NCBI GenBank assembly: GCA_020248915.1
Contig: JADCGP010000006.1
Coordinates: 85,195-149,194, forward strand
DNA length: 64,000 nt
Reading direction: 5' to 3'
Source of the DNA: Rubrivivax sp.
Lineage (GTDB): Bacteria; Pseudomonadota; Gammaproteobacteria; Burkholderiales; Burkholderiaceae_C
Under the pieces are notes generated by a model. The model worked only from the letters and a program-made list of their open reading frames with translations, had not been told where the DNA came from and did no database searches. Position 1 is the stretch's first letter. Each line of letters begins with the position of its first letter. The position numbers and the translations under genes are program-made. Of this stretch, positions 48,801 through 56,168 are shown piece after piece.

Positions 48801-49409
48801 GTAGCGGCTCATCGCGAAGGCGTGCAGGCCCATGTCGAGGATGTCCTGCACGTTGCTCGGGAAGAAGGTGGGGAACCCGCAGGCCTTGAAGACGTGGTCG
48901 CTCTGGTGCGCGGCGGTGCTGCTCTTGGCGACGTGGTCGTCGCCGGCGATGGCGATCACGCCGCCGTGCCTGGCGGTGCCGGCCATGTTGGCGTGCTTGA
49001 AGACGTCGAGGCAGCGGTCGACGCCCGGGCCCTTGCCGTACCAGATGCCGAACACGCCATCGTGCCGGCGCTGCTGCGGGTACAGCTCGAGCTGCTGCGT
49101 GCCCCACACCGCGGTGGCGGCGAGCTCCTCGTTGACGCCGGGCTGGAACACCACGTGGTTGGCGGCGAGGTGCTTCTTGGCGGCCCACAGCGCCTGGTCG
49201 TAGCCGCCGAGCGGGCTGCCGCGGTAGCCGCTGACGAAGCCCGCCGTGTTCAGGCCGGCGCGGGCGTCGCGCTGGCGCTGCAGCATCGGCAGCCGCACCA
49301 GCGCCTGCACGCCGCTCATGAAGGCGCGGCCCGACAGCAGCGCGTACTTGTCGTCCAGGCTCGCCGATTCCAGCGCCTTGCGCACCGACTCGGGCAGGGG
49401 AGCGTTCAT
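45825..49409 (-). CDS. Indolepyruvate ferredoxin oxidoreductase family protein (IorA-IorB fusion)
   Basis: Large thiamin-diphosphate and iron-sulfur enzyme of 1,194 residues that oxidatively decarboxylates aryl or branched-chain 2-oxo acids to acyl-CoA. The N-terminal pyrimidine-binding part begins GFVSGYRGSPLGGYD. The thiamin-diphosphate core has NLGDGTYFHSGLLAIRQSI and ITYKILYNDAVAMTGGQ. A Cys-rich segment (VCEGCGDCGVQSNC and C-x5-C-x4-C, about residues 668-706) should hold Fe-S clusters. The C-terminal gamma-type domain follows (VAGVGGTGVITIGQLLGMAAH) and then a helical tail. The ATG at 49409 has GGAGA 7 bases upstream. It is divergent from an Lrp-family gene, a typical arrangement for amino-acid catabolism. 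Confidence 0.93.
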   Translation of the reverse strand: MNAPLPESVRKALESASLDDKYALLSGRAFMSGVQALVRLPMLQRQRDARAGLNTAGFVSGYRGSPLGGYDQALWAAKKHLAANHVVFQPGVNEELAATAVWGTQQLELYPQQRRHDGVFGIWYGKGPGVDRCLDVFKHANMAGTARHGGVIAIAGDDHVAKSSTAAHQSDHVFKACGFPTFFPSNVQDILDMGLHAFAMSRYAGVWSGMKTIQEVVESSSSVIVDPERVRIVLPEDFAMPPGGLHIRWPDAPLEQEARLFDYKWYAALAYVRANRLNHNVIEGPNGGQGDRFGIVASGKAFNDTRQALADLGLDDATCRQLGIRLHKVNVVWPLEATITREFAQGLQEILVVEEKRQIIEYQLKEELYNWRPDVRPNVLGKFDEPEGDATGGEWSMPNPSENWLLRAKADLTPAIIAKAIARRLKKLGVPADIAARMDARLATVAARERELVQLKADTGDRIPWFCSGCPHNTSTKVPEGSRAVAGIGCHYMAVWMDRSTATFTQMGGEGVPWVGQAPFTDEKHIFANLGDGTYFHSGLLAIRQSIAAGVNITYKILYNDAVAMTGGQQVGERPEGHSVLQIMKSVISEGVARLVIVTDQPEKYEGVPLEPGVTVHHRDELDAIQRRFREIPGTTAIIYDQTCATEKRRRRKRGRMADPAKRVVINELVCEGCGDCGVQSNCLSVEPVETEFGRKRRINQNTCNKDFSCVKGFCPSFVTVEGGQLRKPRREAKGSLDGLPPVPEPALPPAERAWGIVVAGVGGTGVITIGQLLGMAAHLEGKGVVTQDAGGLAQKGGSTWAHVQIAERPEAIHTSKVDTAQADLVIACDSIVGASKYTLSVMQPGRTWVALNTHGTPTAAFVKNTEWHSPTARCEAVLRESLGSTFVGAFDAEQAAEQLLGDSIYTNPLLLGYAWQQGRIPLGHAALMRSIELNGVQVERNKAAFEWGRRCAHDLASVQALFQAQQVIQLVRKPSLDEVVRTRVEFLTGYQDAAYAARYAAFVDKVRAAEAVLGTAPGGGMPLAEAVARYLFKLMAYKDEYEVARLHTDRAFTDRVASMFEGDYKLVHHLAPPAIARRDAQGHLVKQPFGPWMRTAFAVLARLKGLRGTPFDPFGRTEERRTERALIVEYRACIDELLNTLSPDNRALAAEIARVPEEIRGYGHVKERNLKAARAKWDALMQRWRAGGLRQAA

Positions 49410-49474
49410 GGGTGTCTCCGGGGCGGCCTGACCGCGGCGCGCCGTGGCGAGGCAGTGTAGGCAAAGCGTCGTCG

Positions 49475-49537
49475 CGTGTCTTTTCTTTCGATGCCTTTGC
49501 GGGCATGCTTGGCGCAAGCCTGTTTCGCGAAGACACG
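49475..49537. promoter_or_regulatory. Widely spaced inverted repeat in the ior/lrp divergent promoter region
   Basis: CGTGTCTT (49475-49482) and its exact complement AAGACACG (49530-49537) flank 47 bp. The spacing would allow an Lrp-family oligomer to wrap or loop the promoter. The second arm abuts the ribosome site of the regulator gene. Confidence 0.4.
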
Positions 49538-49550
49538 AAAAGGAGAAACG

Positions 49551-50153
49551 ATGGCGCCCAGGAAGACCCACTCCGGGAAGGCCCTCGGGCCGCCGCCCGG
49601 CCCGGCCGCGAGCCGCGGCGCGCGCGCGCTCGCGGCGGCCGGCGCCGAGCCTGCGGACGATGCCGCGCCGCACGGCGCCGCTCTCGACCGCTACGACATC
49701 GCGATCCTGCGCGAGCTGCAGCACGACGCGCGGCTGACCAACGCCGAGCTGGCCAGCCGGATCGGCCTGAGTGCCGCGCCGACCTGGCGGCGCGTGCGCT
49801 GGCTGGAGGAGCAGGGCTACATCACCGGCTACCGCGCCGAGCTCGACCGGCGTCGCATCGGCCTGGGCGTGCTGGCGTTCGTGCGCGTCGACGCCGAGCG
49901 CAACAACGCCGCGGCCACGCGCGCGCTCGAGGACGCCATCCGCGCGCTGCCCGAGGTGGTGGCCTGCCACTACATCAGCGGCGCGGGCACCTTCGAACTG
50001 CAGGTGATGGCCACCGACCTCGACGCCTACTCGCGCTTCTCGATGGACGTGCTGTTCAAGCTGCCCAACGTGAAGGACCTGCACACCAGCTTCTCGCTGG
50101 GCGAGGTCAAGGCCGGCGGTGCGCTGCCGCTCGGGCACCTGGCATCTCGGTAG
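49551..50153 (+). CDS. Lrp/AsnC-family regulator next to the indolepyruvate oxidoreductase
   Basis: Transcription regulator of 200 residues, longer than the usual 150-165 because of an Ala/Pro-rich N-terminal extension of about 45 residues. The helix-turn-helix (LDRYDIAILRELQHDARLTNAELASRIGLSAAPTWRRVRWLEEQGYI) is followed by the ligand-sensing RAM domain (VLAFVRVDAERNN, VVACHYISGAGTFELQVMATDLDAYSRF). AAGGAGA lies 6 bases before the ATG at 49551, a strong start. Being divergent from the oxidoreductase gene, it probably controls it in response to an aromatic or branched-chain amino acid. Confidence 0.92.
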   Translation: MAPRKTHSGKALGPPPGPAASRGARALAAAGAEPADDAAPHGAALDRYDIAILRELQHDARLTNAELASRIGLSAAPTWRRVRWLEEQGYITGYRAELDRRRIGLGVLAFVRVDAERNNAAATRALEDAIRALPEVVACHYISGAGTFELQVMATDLDAYSRFSMDVLFKLPNVKDLHTSFSLGEVKAGGALPLGHLASR

Positions 50154-50257
50154 GCACGGCGCGCCGTCGCCCGGGCATTCAGCGGCGTGACCGCCGCCGC
50201 CGGGGTGATACCCTCGCGCCCTTCGCCGCCGTGCCCGCCTTGCGGAGGCCTAGGCCG

Positions 50258-51352
50258 ATGCGTCGCCTGCTCGACCTGCTGCTCACCACCGACCCGGTGC
50301 AACGCGTGCGCCTCGCGCATGCGGGGCTGGCGATGCTGATGCTGGCCGCCGGCGTGGTGGCGATGCACTACTTCGTGGCCGCCGGCGCGGCGCCGCGCCG
50401 GCCGGTGGCCTGGTGGACCGCGTTCTCGCTGGGCGGCATGCTGGTCTTCTTCGCGCTGATCCGCAGCGGCTGGTCGGCGCGGCTAGCCGAGCCGTCGATG
50501 ACGGTGGCGCAGATCGTCTACGCGCTCACCTGCGGGGCCGCGGCCTACGCGCTGCTCGGGCCGGCGCGCGGCGGGGTCTTCCCGCTGGTGATGGTGGTGC
50601 TGATGTTCGCGATGTTCGCGGCCACGCCGCGGCAGATGATCGGCGTCAGTGCCTATGCGGTGGTGCTCTACGGCGCCGTGATGCTGACGATGGCCATGGC
50701 GCGACCGCAGGTCTACCCGCTGGCCATCGAGGCCGGGCACTTCCTGATGATCGCGACGATGGTGCCCGCTGCCACCGTGCTGGCTGCGCGCGTGACGCGG
50801 ATGCGCGAGCGCCTGCGCCTGCGCCGCGACGAGCTGGCGACCGCGCTGGAGCGCATCCGCGAGCTGGCCACCCATGACGAGCTGACCGGCCTCGTCAACC
50901 GTCGCCACATGCGCGAGCTGATCGCGCAGGAGCACCAGCGCTGCGTGCGCAGCGGCCATACCTTCTGCCTGGCGCGGCTGGCCGTCGACGGCTACGACGC
51001 CCCGGACGGTGCGCAAGCGCCCGCGGCCGCGGCGCTGCTGCTGCGCGGCGTCGCGCAGGAGGCGGTGCGGCACGTGCGCGGCGCCGACCTGGTGGCCCGC
51101 TGGGACGGCGGCCACTTCGTGCTGATGCTCCCCGACACACGCGCGGCGCTGGCGCGTGGCGTCGTCGAGCGGATGGTGCAGCGGCTCGCGGCGGCCGACC
51201 TCGCGCCCGGCGCGCGGCAGGCCGGCGTGACGCTCTCGGGCGGCCTTGCCGAGCACCGCGCGGGCGAGAGCGTGGAGCAGACGCTCGAGCGCGCGGGCGC
51301 GGCCCTGACCGAGGCCCGCGCCGAAGGCGGCAACCGGCTGCGGCTGGCCTGA
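50258..51352 (+). CDS. Membrane protein with degenerate GGDEF domain
   Basis: Protein of 364 residues with about six membrane segments in the first 185 residues, then a short coiled-coil (TRMRERLRLRRDELATALERIRELATHDELTGLVNRRHM) and a GGDEF-type domain. The entry motif HDELTGLVNRR is intact, but the signature loop reads RWDGGHFVLML instead of RWGGDEF. The metal-binding segment LDIDHFK-x-IND is replaced by LAVDGYDAPDG. Diguanylate cyclase activity is therefore unlikely; it may be a receptor or scaffold for cyclic-di-GMP signalling. GGAGG lies about 12 bases before the ATG. Confidence 0.86.
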   Translation: MRRLLDLLLTTDPVQRVRLAHAGLAMLMLAAGVVAMHYFVAAGAAPRRPVAWWTAFSLGGMLVFFALIRSGWSARLAEPSMTVAQIVYALTCGAAAYALLGPARGGVFPLVMVVLMFAMFAATPRQMIGVSAYAVVLYGAVMLTMAMARPQVYPLAIEAGHFLMIATMVPAATVLAARVTRMRERLRLRRDELATALERIRELATHDELTGLVNRRHMRELIAQEHQRCVRSGHTFCLARLAVDGYDAPDGAQAPAAAALLLRGVAQEAVRHVRGADLVARWDGGHFVLMLPDTRAALARGVVERMVQRLAAADLAPGARQAGVTLSGGLAEHRAGESVEQTLERAGAALTEARAEGGNRLRLA

Positions 51353-51436
51353 GCGCACGATGCGAAGCGCCGCGTCCGGCCGCCCATGCGTGGAGCGACG
51401 CCACCCTGAACTTCGCGCAAGAGGAGAGGACACCCG

Positions 51437-51682
51437 ATGTGGCTGCTGATCCTGGAGGCCGCCGCGGCGCTGGCCATCCTGCTGTTCCTGGTCTGGTGGA
51501 CGATGTTCTCCGGTCGGCGCGGCGGCGAGCGGCAGGACGAGGCCGGTGAGCGCGATGCGCCCGACGGGCGCGCCGCCGGCGACCCGGGCGCGGACCCCGC
51601 CCGGGGCCACGGGCGCGAAGGCGCCCCTGAAGGGCGAAGCGAAGGCCGCGACGACGGCGACCGCGACGGCGGCCGCGCCTGA
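51437..51682 (+). CDS. Small membrane-anchored protein with charged low-complexity tail
   Basis: Protein of 81 residues. A membrane helix starts at the N-terminus (MWLLILEAAAALAILLFLVWWTMF) and is followed by about 55 hydrophilic residues dominated by Gly, Asp, Arg and Glu (GERQDEAGERDAPDGRAAG...). A strong GAGGAGAGGA ribosome site before the ATG at 51437 shows that it is translated. It follows the degenerate GGDEF gene by 84 bp on the same strand. I know of no function for this type of protein. Confidence 0.72.
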   Translation: MWLLILEAAAALAILLFLVWWTMFSGRRGGERQDEAGERDAPDGRAAGDPGADPARGHGREGAPEGRSEGRDDGDRDGGRA

Positions 51683-51760
51683 GCCCGACGCCCGGTCGCC
51701 TGCGGCGTGTGCCGCCGCACCCGGCCGCTGCGGCGGGCGACGGCGCAGGCTCTTGCGCGC

Positions 51761-53815
51761 TCAGGCCGGAGGCCGCACGAAGTCCAGCGGCCGCGACCAC
51801 ATCCGCCGCCGGATCGCCACGCGGATGCGCGCGCGGTCGGCCACGTGCACCCCGCGTGACCGCAGCGCCACCTTGAAGGCGAGCCAGAAGCTGACGCCGA
51901 CGTTGAGCACGCCGGTGACGGCGATGCCGGCCACGCACCACCAGAACGCCGGTTCCGCCAGCAGCGCCAGCCCGAGCGCGCCCAGCGCGGCGCCGAGCTG
52001 CCCGGTGGACAGCGTCACGTGCCGCACCTCCACCGGCAGCCCGACGAAAGCCAGCAGCGCGGGCGCCAGGCCGAGCATGAAGCCGAGCGACACGTTGGCC
52101 GCCAGGCCCGAGATGTGGCCGCGCCACCATGCCGCCCAGCGCGCCGCGCGCGGCGCCCCCAGCAGCGCCACCAGGCGCGGGTTCCAGGCCAGCGCGCTGT
52201 CCAGCCGGTGGAACACGAACCAGTTCTCGGCCCAGCCCGCCACCAGCGAGCTGGCGAACAGCAGCACGCCGGTGAAGGCGGCGAACAGCACGGTCGGCCC
52301 GAGCAGCGTCAGGCTGTGCAGCACGTACTCGCCCTGGCCGGGACCCACGGGCGGGGCGCCGTGCAGCGCGCCGGCCAGCCACTGCACCGCCAGCACCAGC
52401 GGGCCGCACAGCGCCAGGTTGCCGACGATCCCGGCGGCCTGCGACCGGATCAGCTGCGCCACCCGGTCGACGAAACCCTCGATCTCGGCGTCGCCGGCGG
52501 CGCGACCGGCGGGCAGCGAAGCCGCCAGCGCAGGCGCCGTCATCGCCGGCTGCTTGGTGGCCACTGTCCAGTGCAGCAGCATCACGACGACGAACGACAG
52601 CGCGTAGTTGGCCCCCGCCCAGAAGCCGGTCCAGAAGGCCCCGAGGCCGAGCGCGGTGATGCCGAACTTGACGAAGGTCGTCCCGGCGATCACCGCGCCG
52701 CCGCCGGCGGCGCGACGCAGCATGTCGCGGTACTCGGCGCGATCGCGGGTGATGTAGTGCTCGCCGGCCTCGGCGTTTCGCTCCGCCACCTGCCGCGCCA
52801 GCAGCGAGTAGCTGCGCCCGAGCAGCGCGCGCACGCTGCCGGCCTGCTCGAGCGTGGCGGCCAGGTGGGCCAGCAGCGAGCGCCACTCGGGGCCGGGGGC
52901 CGGCGCCAGCACGCAGGCGAGCAGCCGCTCGATGCGGTCGGCGCGGCGCTCGAGCTGCTCGAGCTCGAACACGATGTCGGCCGAGACGCCGAAGCGCTCC
53001 AGGTGCGCCGGAACGGAGGCGGCGGCGCGCCGGCAGGCCTGCAGCAGGGCGCGCATCCAGGTCGCGGCCTGCAGCGCGTCGCCGGTGCGGCCGTCGCGCA
53101 GCGCGTGGCGCAGCGAGGCGGCCGCCTCGCCGAGCTGGCCGAAGGCGTTCTCGCCGCGCAGCGAGCGGTCCATGCGCAGCCGCAGCGCCGGGGAGTGGCC
53201 GGCGGCCTGCACGGCGCCGGCCAGCAGCCCGATGGCCTCGATCAACGGCCGGCGCCAGTCGGCCCCGGCCAGCAGGACGCCCAGGCGGTCGAGCAGCTCG
53301 GCGTCCAGCGCCTCCAGCCATCGGGCGTCGTCGGGCCTGGCCAGCAGCCGGAATAGCGCCGCCAGGTCGTCGGTCTCGGGCGTGCCCGGCAGCCAGCGCG
53401 TGTGCAGCCGGTCGACCAGCTCGCTGGCGATCGAGCGCCGTGCGCCGAAGCCGAAGTCGGCAAACAGAGACGGCGCGTCGATCTCGCGCCAGAACGCCGC
53501 CAGCAGCCCCTGCACGCGGGCCCGCGTGTCGGGGTGGTTGTCGAGCATGTTCAGCAGCAGCCGTAGGCGCAGCAGCGGCTGCGGGGTCGGCGCGGGGGTG
53601 CGCGTCGCGGCCTCCGCCGCGGTGCCCGTCGCGACCTCGGCCGTGGCCGGTGGTGCGGCCGGTGGTGCAGGCGCCGGCGCCGCGCGCGGCGCCTCGTGAC
53701 GGAGCCACTCCGCCAGGCGCACCAGCCACAGGTGGCGCTCGGCCTGCGCAGCCTGCGGGTCGGCCGCGTTGACCAGCGCAGTCAGGTCCCAGGCGGCGCC
53801 GCCGGATCGCGTCAT
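51761..53815 (-). CDS. Gcr/site-specific-recombinase-family membrane protein
   Basis: Protein of 684 residues of the family annotated as Gcr site-specific recombinase. The N-terminal half is a soluble helical region (LLRLRLLLNMLDNHPDTRARVQGLLAAFW, FGVSADIVFELEQLERRADRIERLLA). The C-terminal half has six or more membrane segments (IAGTTFVKFGITALGLGAFWTGFWAG, FVVVMLLHWTVATKQPAMTA, NVSLGFMLGLAPALLAFVGL). It shows no catalytic Tyr or Ser recombinase motif and no DNA-binding domain, so the recombinase name is doubtful and a membrane function is more likely. It ends 20 bp before the apaG stop on the same strand. Confidence 0.8.
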   Translation of the reverse strand: MTRSGGAAWDLTALVNAADPQAAQAERHLWLVRLAEWLRHEAPRAAPAPAPPAAPPATAEVATGTAAEAATRTPAPTPQPLLRLRLLLNMLDNHPDTRARVQGLLAAFWREIDAPSLFADFGFGARRSIASELVDRLHTRWLPGTPETDDLAALFRLLARPDDARWLEALDAELLDRLGVLLAGADWRRPLIEAIGLLAGAVQAAGHSPALRLRMDRSLRGENAFGQLGEAAASLRHALRDGRTGDALQAATWMRALLQACRRAAASVPAHLERFGVSADIVFELEQLERRADRIERLLACVLAPAPGPEWRSLLAHLAATLEQAGSVRALLGRSYSLLARQVAERNAEAGEHYITRDRAEYRDMLRRAAGGGAVIAGTTFVKFGITALGLGAFWTGFWAGANYALSFVVVMLLHWTVATKQPAMTAPALAASLPAGRAAGDAEIEGFVDRVAQLIRSQAAGIVGNLALCGPLVLAVQWLAGALHGAPPVGPGQGEYVLHSLTLLGPTVLFAAFTGVLLFASSLVAGWAENWFVFHRLDSALAWNPRLVALLGAPRAARWAAWWRGHISGLAANVSLGFMLGLAPALLAFVGLPVEVRHVTLSTGQLGAALGALGLALLAEPAFWWCVAGIAVTGVLNVGVSFWLAFKVALRSRGVHVADRARIRVAIRRRMWSRPLDFVRPPA

Positions 53816-53835
53816 CGGAGGGGCCTCTCAGCCTC

Positions 53836-54210
53836 TCAGTGCAGCAGGCCCGGGAACACGAGCTCGAAGGGCGGCACGTCGGCCTCGAACGGCCGCGCGT
53901 CCTCCGTCATGCAGAAGTAGGTGCCGCGCATCCGGCCGTGGGGCGTGGAGATGCGGGTCCCGCTCGTGTACTCGAAGCTCTCGCCGGGCTTGAGCAGCGG
54001 CTGGCGGCCGACCACCGCGAGGCCACGCACCTCCTCGTCGCGGCCGTCGGCGTCGGTGATGACCCAGCGCCGCGCGACCAGCTGCGCCGTCACGTCGCCG
54101 CTGTTGCGGATGGTCACGGTGTAGGCGAACGCGAACGGCCCGTGCGGTGGGCTGGACTGCTCGGCGACGTACTGCACCTTCACCGTGCAGGTGAACTCGG
54201 GTCGGGCCAT
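53836..54210 (-). CDS. apaG: ApaG protein
   Basis: Cytoplasmic protein of 124 residues with the fibronectin-III-like ApaG/DUF525 fold. Diagnostic segments are FAYTVTIRNSGDVTAQLVARRWVITDADG, VVGRQPLLKPGESFEYTSGTRISTPHG and MRGTYFCMTEDARPFEADVPPF. ApaG is linked genetically to cobalt resistance and diadenosine tetraphosphate turnover; its biochemical role is not settled. It is divergent from rpe with 38 bp between start codons, the conserved arrangement in Burkholderiales. Confidence 0.95.
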   Translation of the reverse strand: MARPEFTCTVKVQYVAEQSSPPHGPFAFAYTVTIRNSGDVTAQLVARRWVITDADGRDEEVRGLAVVGRQPLLKPGESFEYTSGTRISTPHGRMRGTYFCMTEDARPFEADVPPFELVFPGLLH

Positions 54211-54248
54211 GCGGGCGATTCTAGGCAGGGGCTTCCTAGAATCGCGCC

Positions 54249-54908
54249 ATGCCCACCCACCGCATCGCCCCCAGCCTGCTCTCGGCCGACTTCGCGCGCC
54301 TGGGAGAGGAGGTCCGCGACGTCATCGCCGCCGGCGCCGACTGGATCCACTTCGACGTGATGGACAACCATTACGTGCCCAACCTCACCTTCGGGCCGAT
54401 GGTGTGCCAGGCGCTGCGCAAGCACAGCACGGTGCCGATCGACGTGCACCTGATGGTGCAGCCGGTGGACGCGCTGGCCACGGCGTTCGCCCGCGCGGGC
54501 GCCGACCTGATCAGCTTCCACCCCGACGCCGGCCCGCACGTCGACCGCACGCTGCAGCTGATCCGAGCCGAGGGCTGCCGCGCCGGACTGGCCTTCAACC
54601 CCGCGACGCCGCTCGACGTGCTCGAGTGGGTCATCGACAAGGTCGACCTCGTGCTGGTCATGAGCGTCAACCCGGGCTTCGGCGGGCAGGGCTTCATCGA
54701 CTCGGCGCTGCGCAAGGTCGAGCGCGCGCGCCGGCTGATCGACGCCAGCGGCCGCGACATCCGCCTGGAGGTCGACGGCGGCATCAAGGCCGACAACATC
54801 CGCCGCGTGGCCGACGCCGGGGCCGACACCTTCGTGGCCGGCAGCGCCGTGTTCGGCGCGGCCAGCTACGCGCAGGCCATCGGGGCGATGCGCAGCGCGC
54901 TCGCCTGA
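54249..54908 (+). CDS. rpe: Ribulose-phosphate 3-epimerase
   Basis: Interconverts ribulose-5-phosphate and xylulose-5-phosphate in the pentose phosphate or Calvin cycle. The 219-residue TIM barrel has [13 protein letters not shown], the metal/catalytic motif [46 protein letters not shown] and [11 protein letters not shown]. The length is standard. It would normally be followed closely by gph; here about 2.9 kb with three genes and repeat-rich DNA lies between. Confidence 0.96.
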   Translation: MPTHRIAPSLLSADFARLGEEVRDVIAAGADWIHFDVMDNHYVPNLTFGPMVCQALRKHSTVPIDVHLMVQPVDALATAFARAGADLISFHPDAGPHVDRTLQLIRAEGCRAGLAFNPATPLDVLEWVIDKVDLVLVMSVNPGFGGQGFIDSALRKVERARRLIDASGRDIRLEVDGGIKADNIRRVADAGADTFVAGSAVFGAASYAQAIGAMRSALA

Positions 54909-54989
54909 GAGGGCGTCGGGGTCGGTAGCCAGGGCGGCGCGTTCGTGGCACCGTGCGGGCCTCGTCCTTCCCGCTGTCGAGAGGTGCGC

Positions 54990-55376
54990 ATGAACCGCCT
55001 GACGTGTTCGCCTTCGCTTCGCATGCGCTGCGCCGGGCTGCTGGCGCTGTCCAGCCTGCCCGCACTGGCGCAGGCCGCCACCGCGCCGGCCGTCCACCAG
55101 CTGTGGGTGGCGCACCTGATGTGGGCTGGCCTGTTCGGCCTGCTCGGCTTCCTCGCCGGGCGCAACCTCGCGCTGGCCGGCATGGTGGTGGTGGCCGCGC
55201 TGGCGTACGCGTTCGGACGCTTCGCCGGGGCCGAGCCGCCGCCCGAGGTGCTGCAGGCGCTCGGCCCGCGCTACCCGTTCCACCAGCAGGCCAGCGCCCT
55301 GCTGGTGCCGCTGCTCGCGGTGGCCGGGGCCGGGGCGCGCCGCACCTACTTCGCGCACTGGAGCCTGCGCGACTGA
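54990..55376 (+). CDS. Small membrane protein with signal peptide
   Basis: Protein of 128 residues. The N-terminus (MNRLTCSPSLRMRCAGLLALSSLPALAQA) is a signal-like segment, followed by two further hydrophobic helices (LMWAGLFGLLGFLAGRNLALAGMVVVAALAYAFG and ASALLVPLLAVAGAGA) and a conserved-looking end RRTYFAHWSLRD. GAGAGG lies 5 bases before the ATG at 54990. I do not recognise a family. Its place 81 bp after rpe on the same strand may mean co-transcription. Confidence 0.7.
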   Translation: MNRLTCSPSLRMRCAGLLALSSLPALAQAATAPAVHQLWVAHLMWAGLFGLLGFLAGRNLALAGMVVVAALAYAFGRFAGAEPPPEVLQALGPRYPFHQQASALLVPLLAVAGAGARRTYFAHWSLRD

Positions 55377-55518
55377 GCAGGGGCGGGGCCCGCGGCCGCC
55401 GGCCCCGTCGCAGCCGCCTCCCGCTGCGGCATCGCCCGGGGACCCTGACGCCCGGGCCCGGACCTCGAGCCCCGAAGCTCGGGATCCTCGCGCTCGGTCT
55501 GCCGCTCCGGGCCGGCGC

Positions 55519-55956
55519 TCAGGCCTGGCGGTCGATGCGCCGCGCCAGCACGACCGAGGTGGTGGTCTTGCGCACGCCCTCGATCGCGCCGATCTCGTCG
55601 AGCAGCGCGTCGAGCCGGGCCGGCGTCTCGGCGTGCAGCAGCGCGAGGTAGTCGGACTCGCCGCTCACCGAGCACAGCAGCCGCAGCTCGGGCAGCGCGG
55701 CCAGACGCAGCGTCACGTCGCGCCCGGCGCGCGGCTCGGTGACGATGCCGACATAGGCCTCGACGCCGCGTTCGTCCTCCAGCGCCGCCAGCCGCACCGT
55801 GTAGCCGACGATCACGCGCTGGCGCTCCAGCCGCGCGATGCGGGCCAGCACCGTGGTGCGCGCCACGCCCAGCCGGCGCGCGAGCTCGGCCGCGCTGGCG
55901 CGGGCGTCGGCCTGCAGCAGCGCGATCAGGCGGCGGTCGAGTTCATCGAGGTTCAT
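55519..55956 (-). CDS. Lrp/AsnC-family regulator divergent from a saccharopine-dehydrogenase-like gene
   Basis: Regulator of 145 residues with the Lrp helix-turn-helix (LDELDRRLIALLQADARASAAELARRLGVARTTVLARIARLERQRVIVGYT) and the RAM sensing domain (VEAYVGIVTEPRAGRDVTLRLAALPELRLLCSVSGESDYLALLHAETPARLDALLDEIG). GGAGG lies about 9 bases before the ATG at 55956. A perfect 26-bp palindromic site lies in the divergent space, closer to the dehydrogenase gene, which is the likely target. Lysine or a lysine-pathway intermediate is a reasonable guess for the effector. Confidence 0.92.
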   Translation of the reverse strand: MNLDELDRRLIALLQADARASAAELARRLGVARTTVLARIARLERQRVIVGYTVRLAALEDERGVEAYVGIVTEPRAGRDVTLRLAALPELRLLCSVSGESDYLALLHAETPARLDALLDEIGAIEGVRKTTTSVVLARRIDRQA

Positions 55957-56064
55957 CGGTTCGCTGCCTCCGCGCCGCGCCTGCGCCGCACGAAGGACAC
56001 CGGGCGCGGCGGCGGACGAGTCCGCCGCCCGGGGCGCGCGAATCGAATCATTGCATCGTCGAAT

Positions 56065-56090
56065 CGTCGAAGCAAGCAAATGCTTCGACG
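56065..56090. promoter_or_regulatory. Perfect palindrome, probable Lrp-family operator
   Basis: CGTCGAAGCA and TGCTTCGACG form a perfect 10-bp inverted repeat around AGCAAA. The left arm overlaps a direct repeat TCGTCGAA-TCGTCGAA (56056-56071). It lies 79 bp before the dehydrogenase ATG and about 110 bp before the regulator ATG. Confidence 0.65.
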
Positions 56091-56168
56091 AAATACATGT
56101 TTCATGTGTCGTGACCGAGATCTACAGTGACGGCATCGACCCACCCGCTACACATCGGAGTACACCTC

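Noticed and set aside
45075..49460. A 1,461-codon plus-strand frame opposite the indolepyruvate oxidoreductase
   Set aside because: Its product is repetitive Gly/Ala/His/Arg sequence with no domain, and the opposite strand encodes a complete conserved enzyme.
51761..53815. Calling the Gcr-family gene a site-specific recombinase and hence a mobile-element marker
   Set aside because: It has many membrane segments and no recombinase catalytic motif, so it is not evidence of a mobile element.
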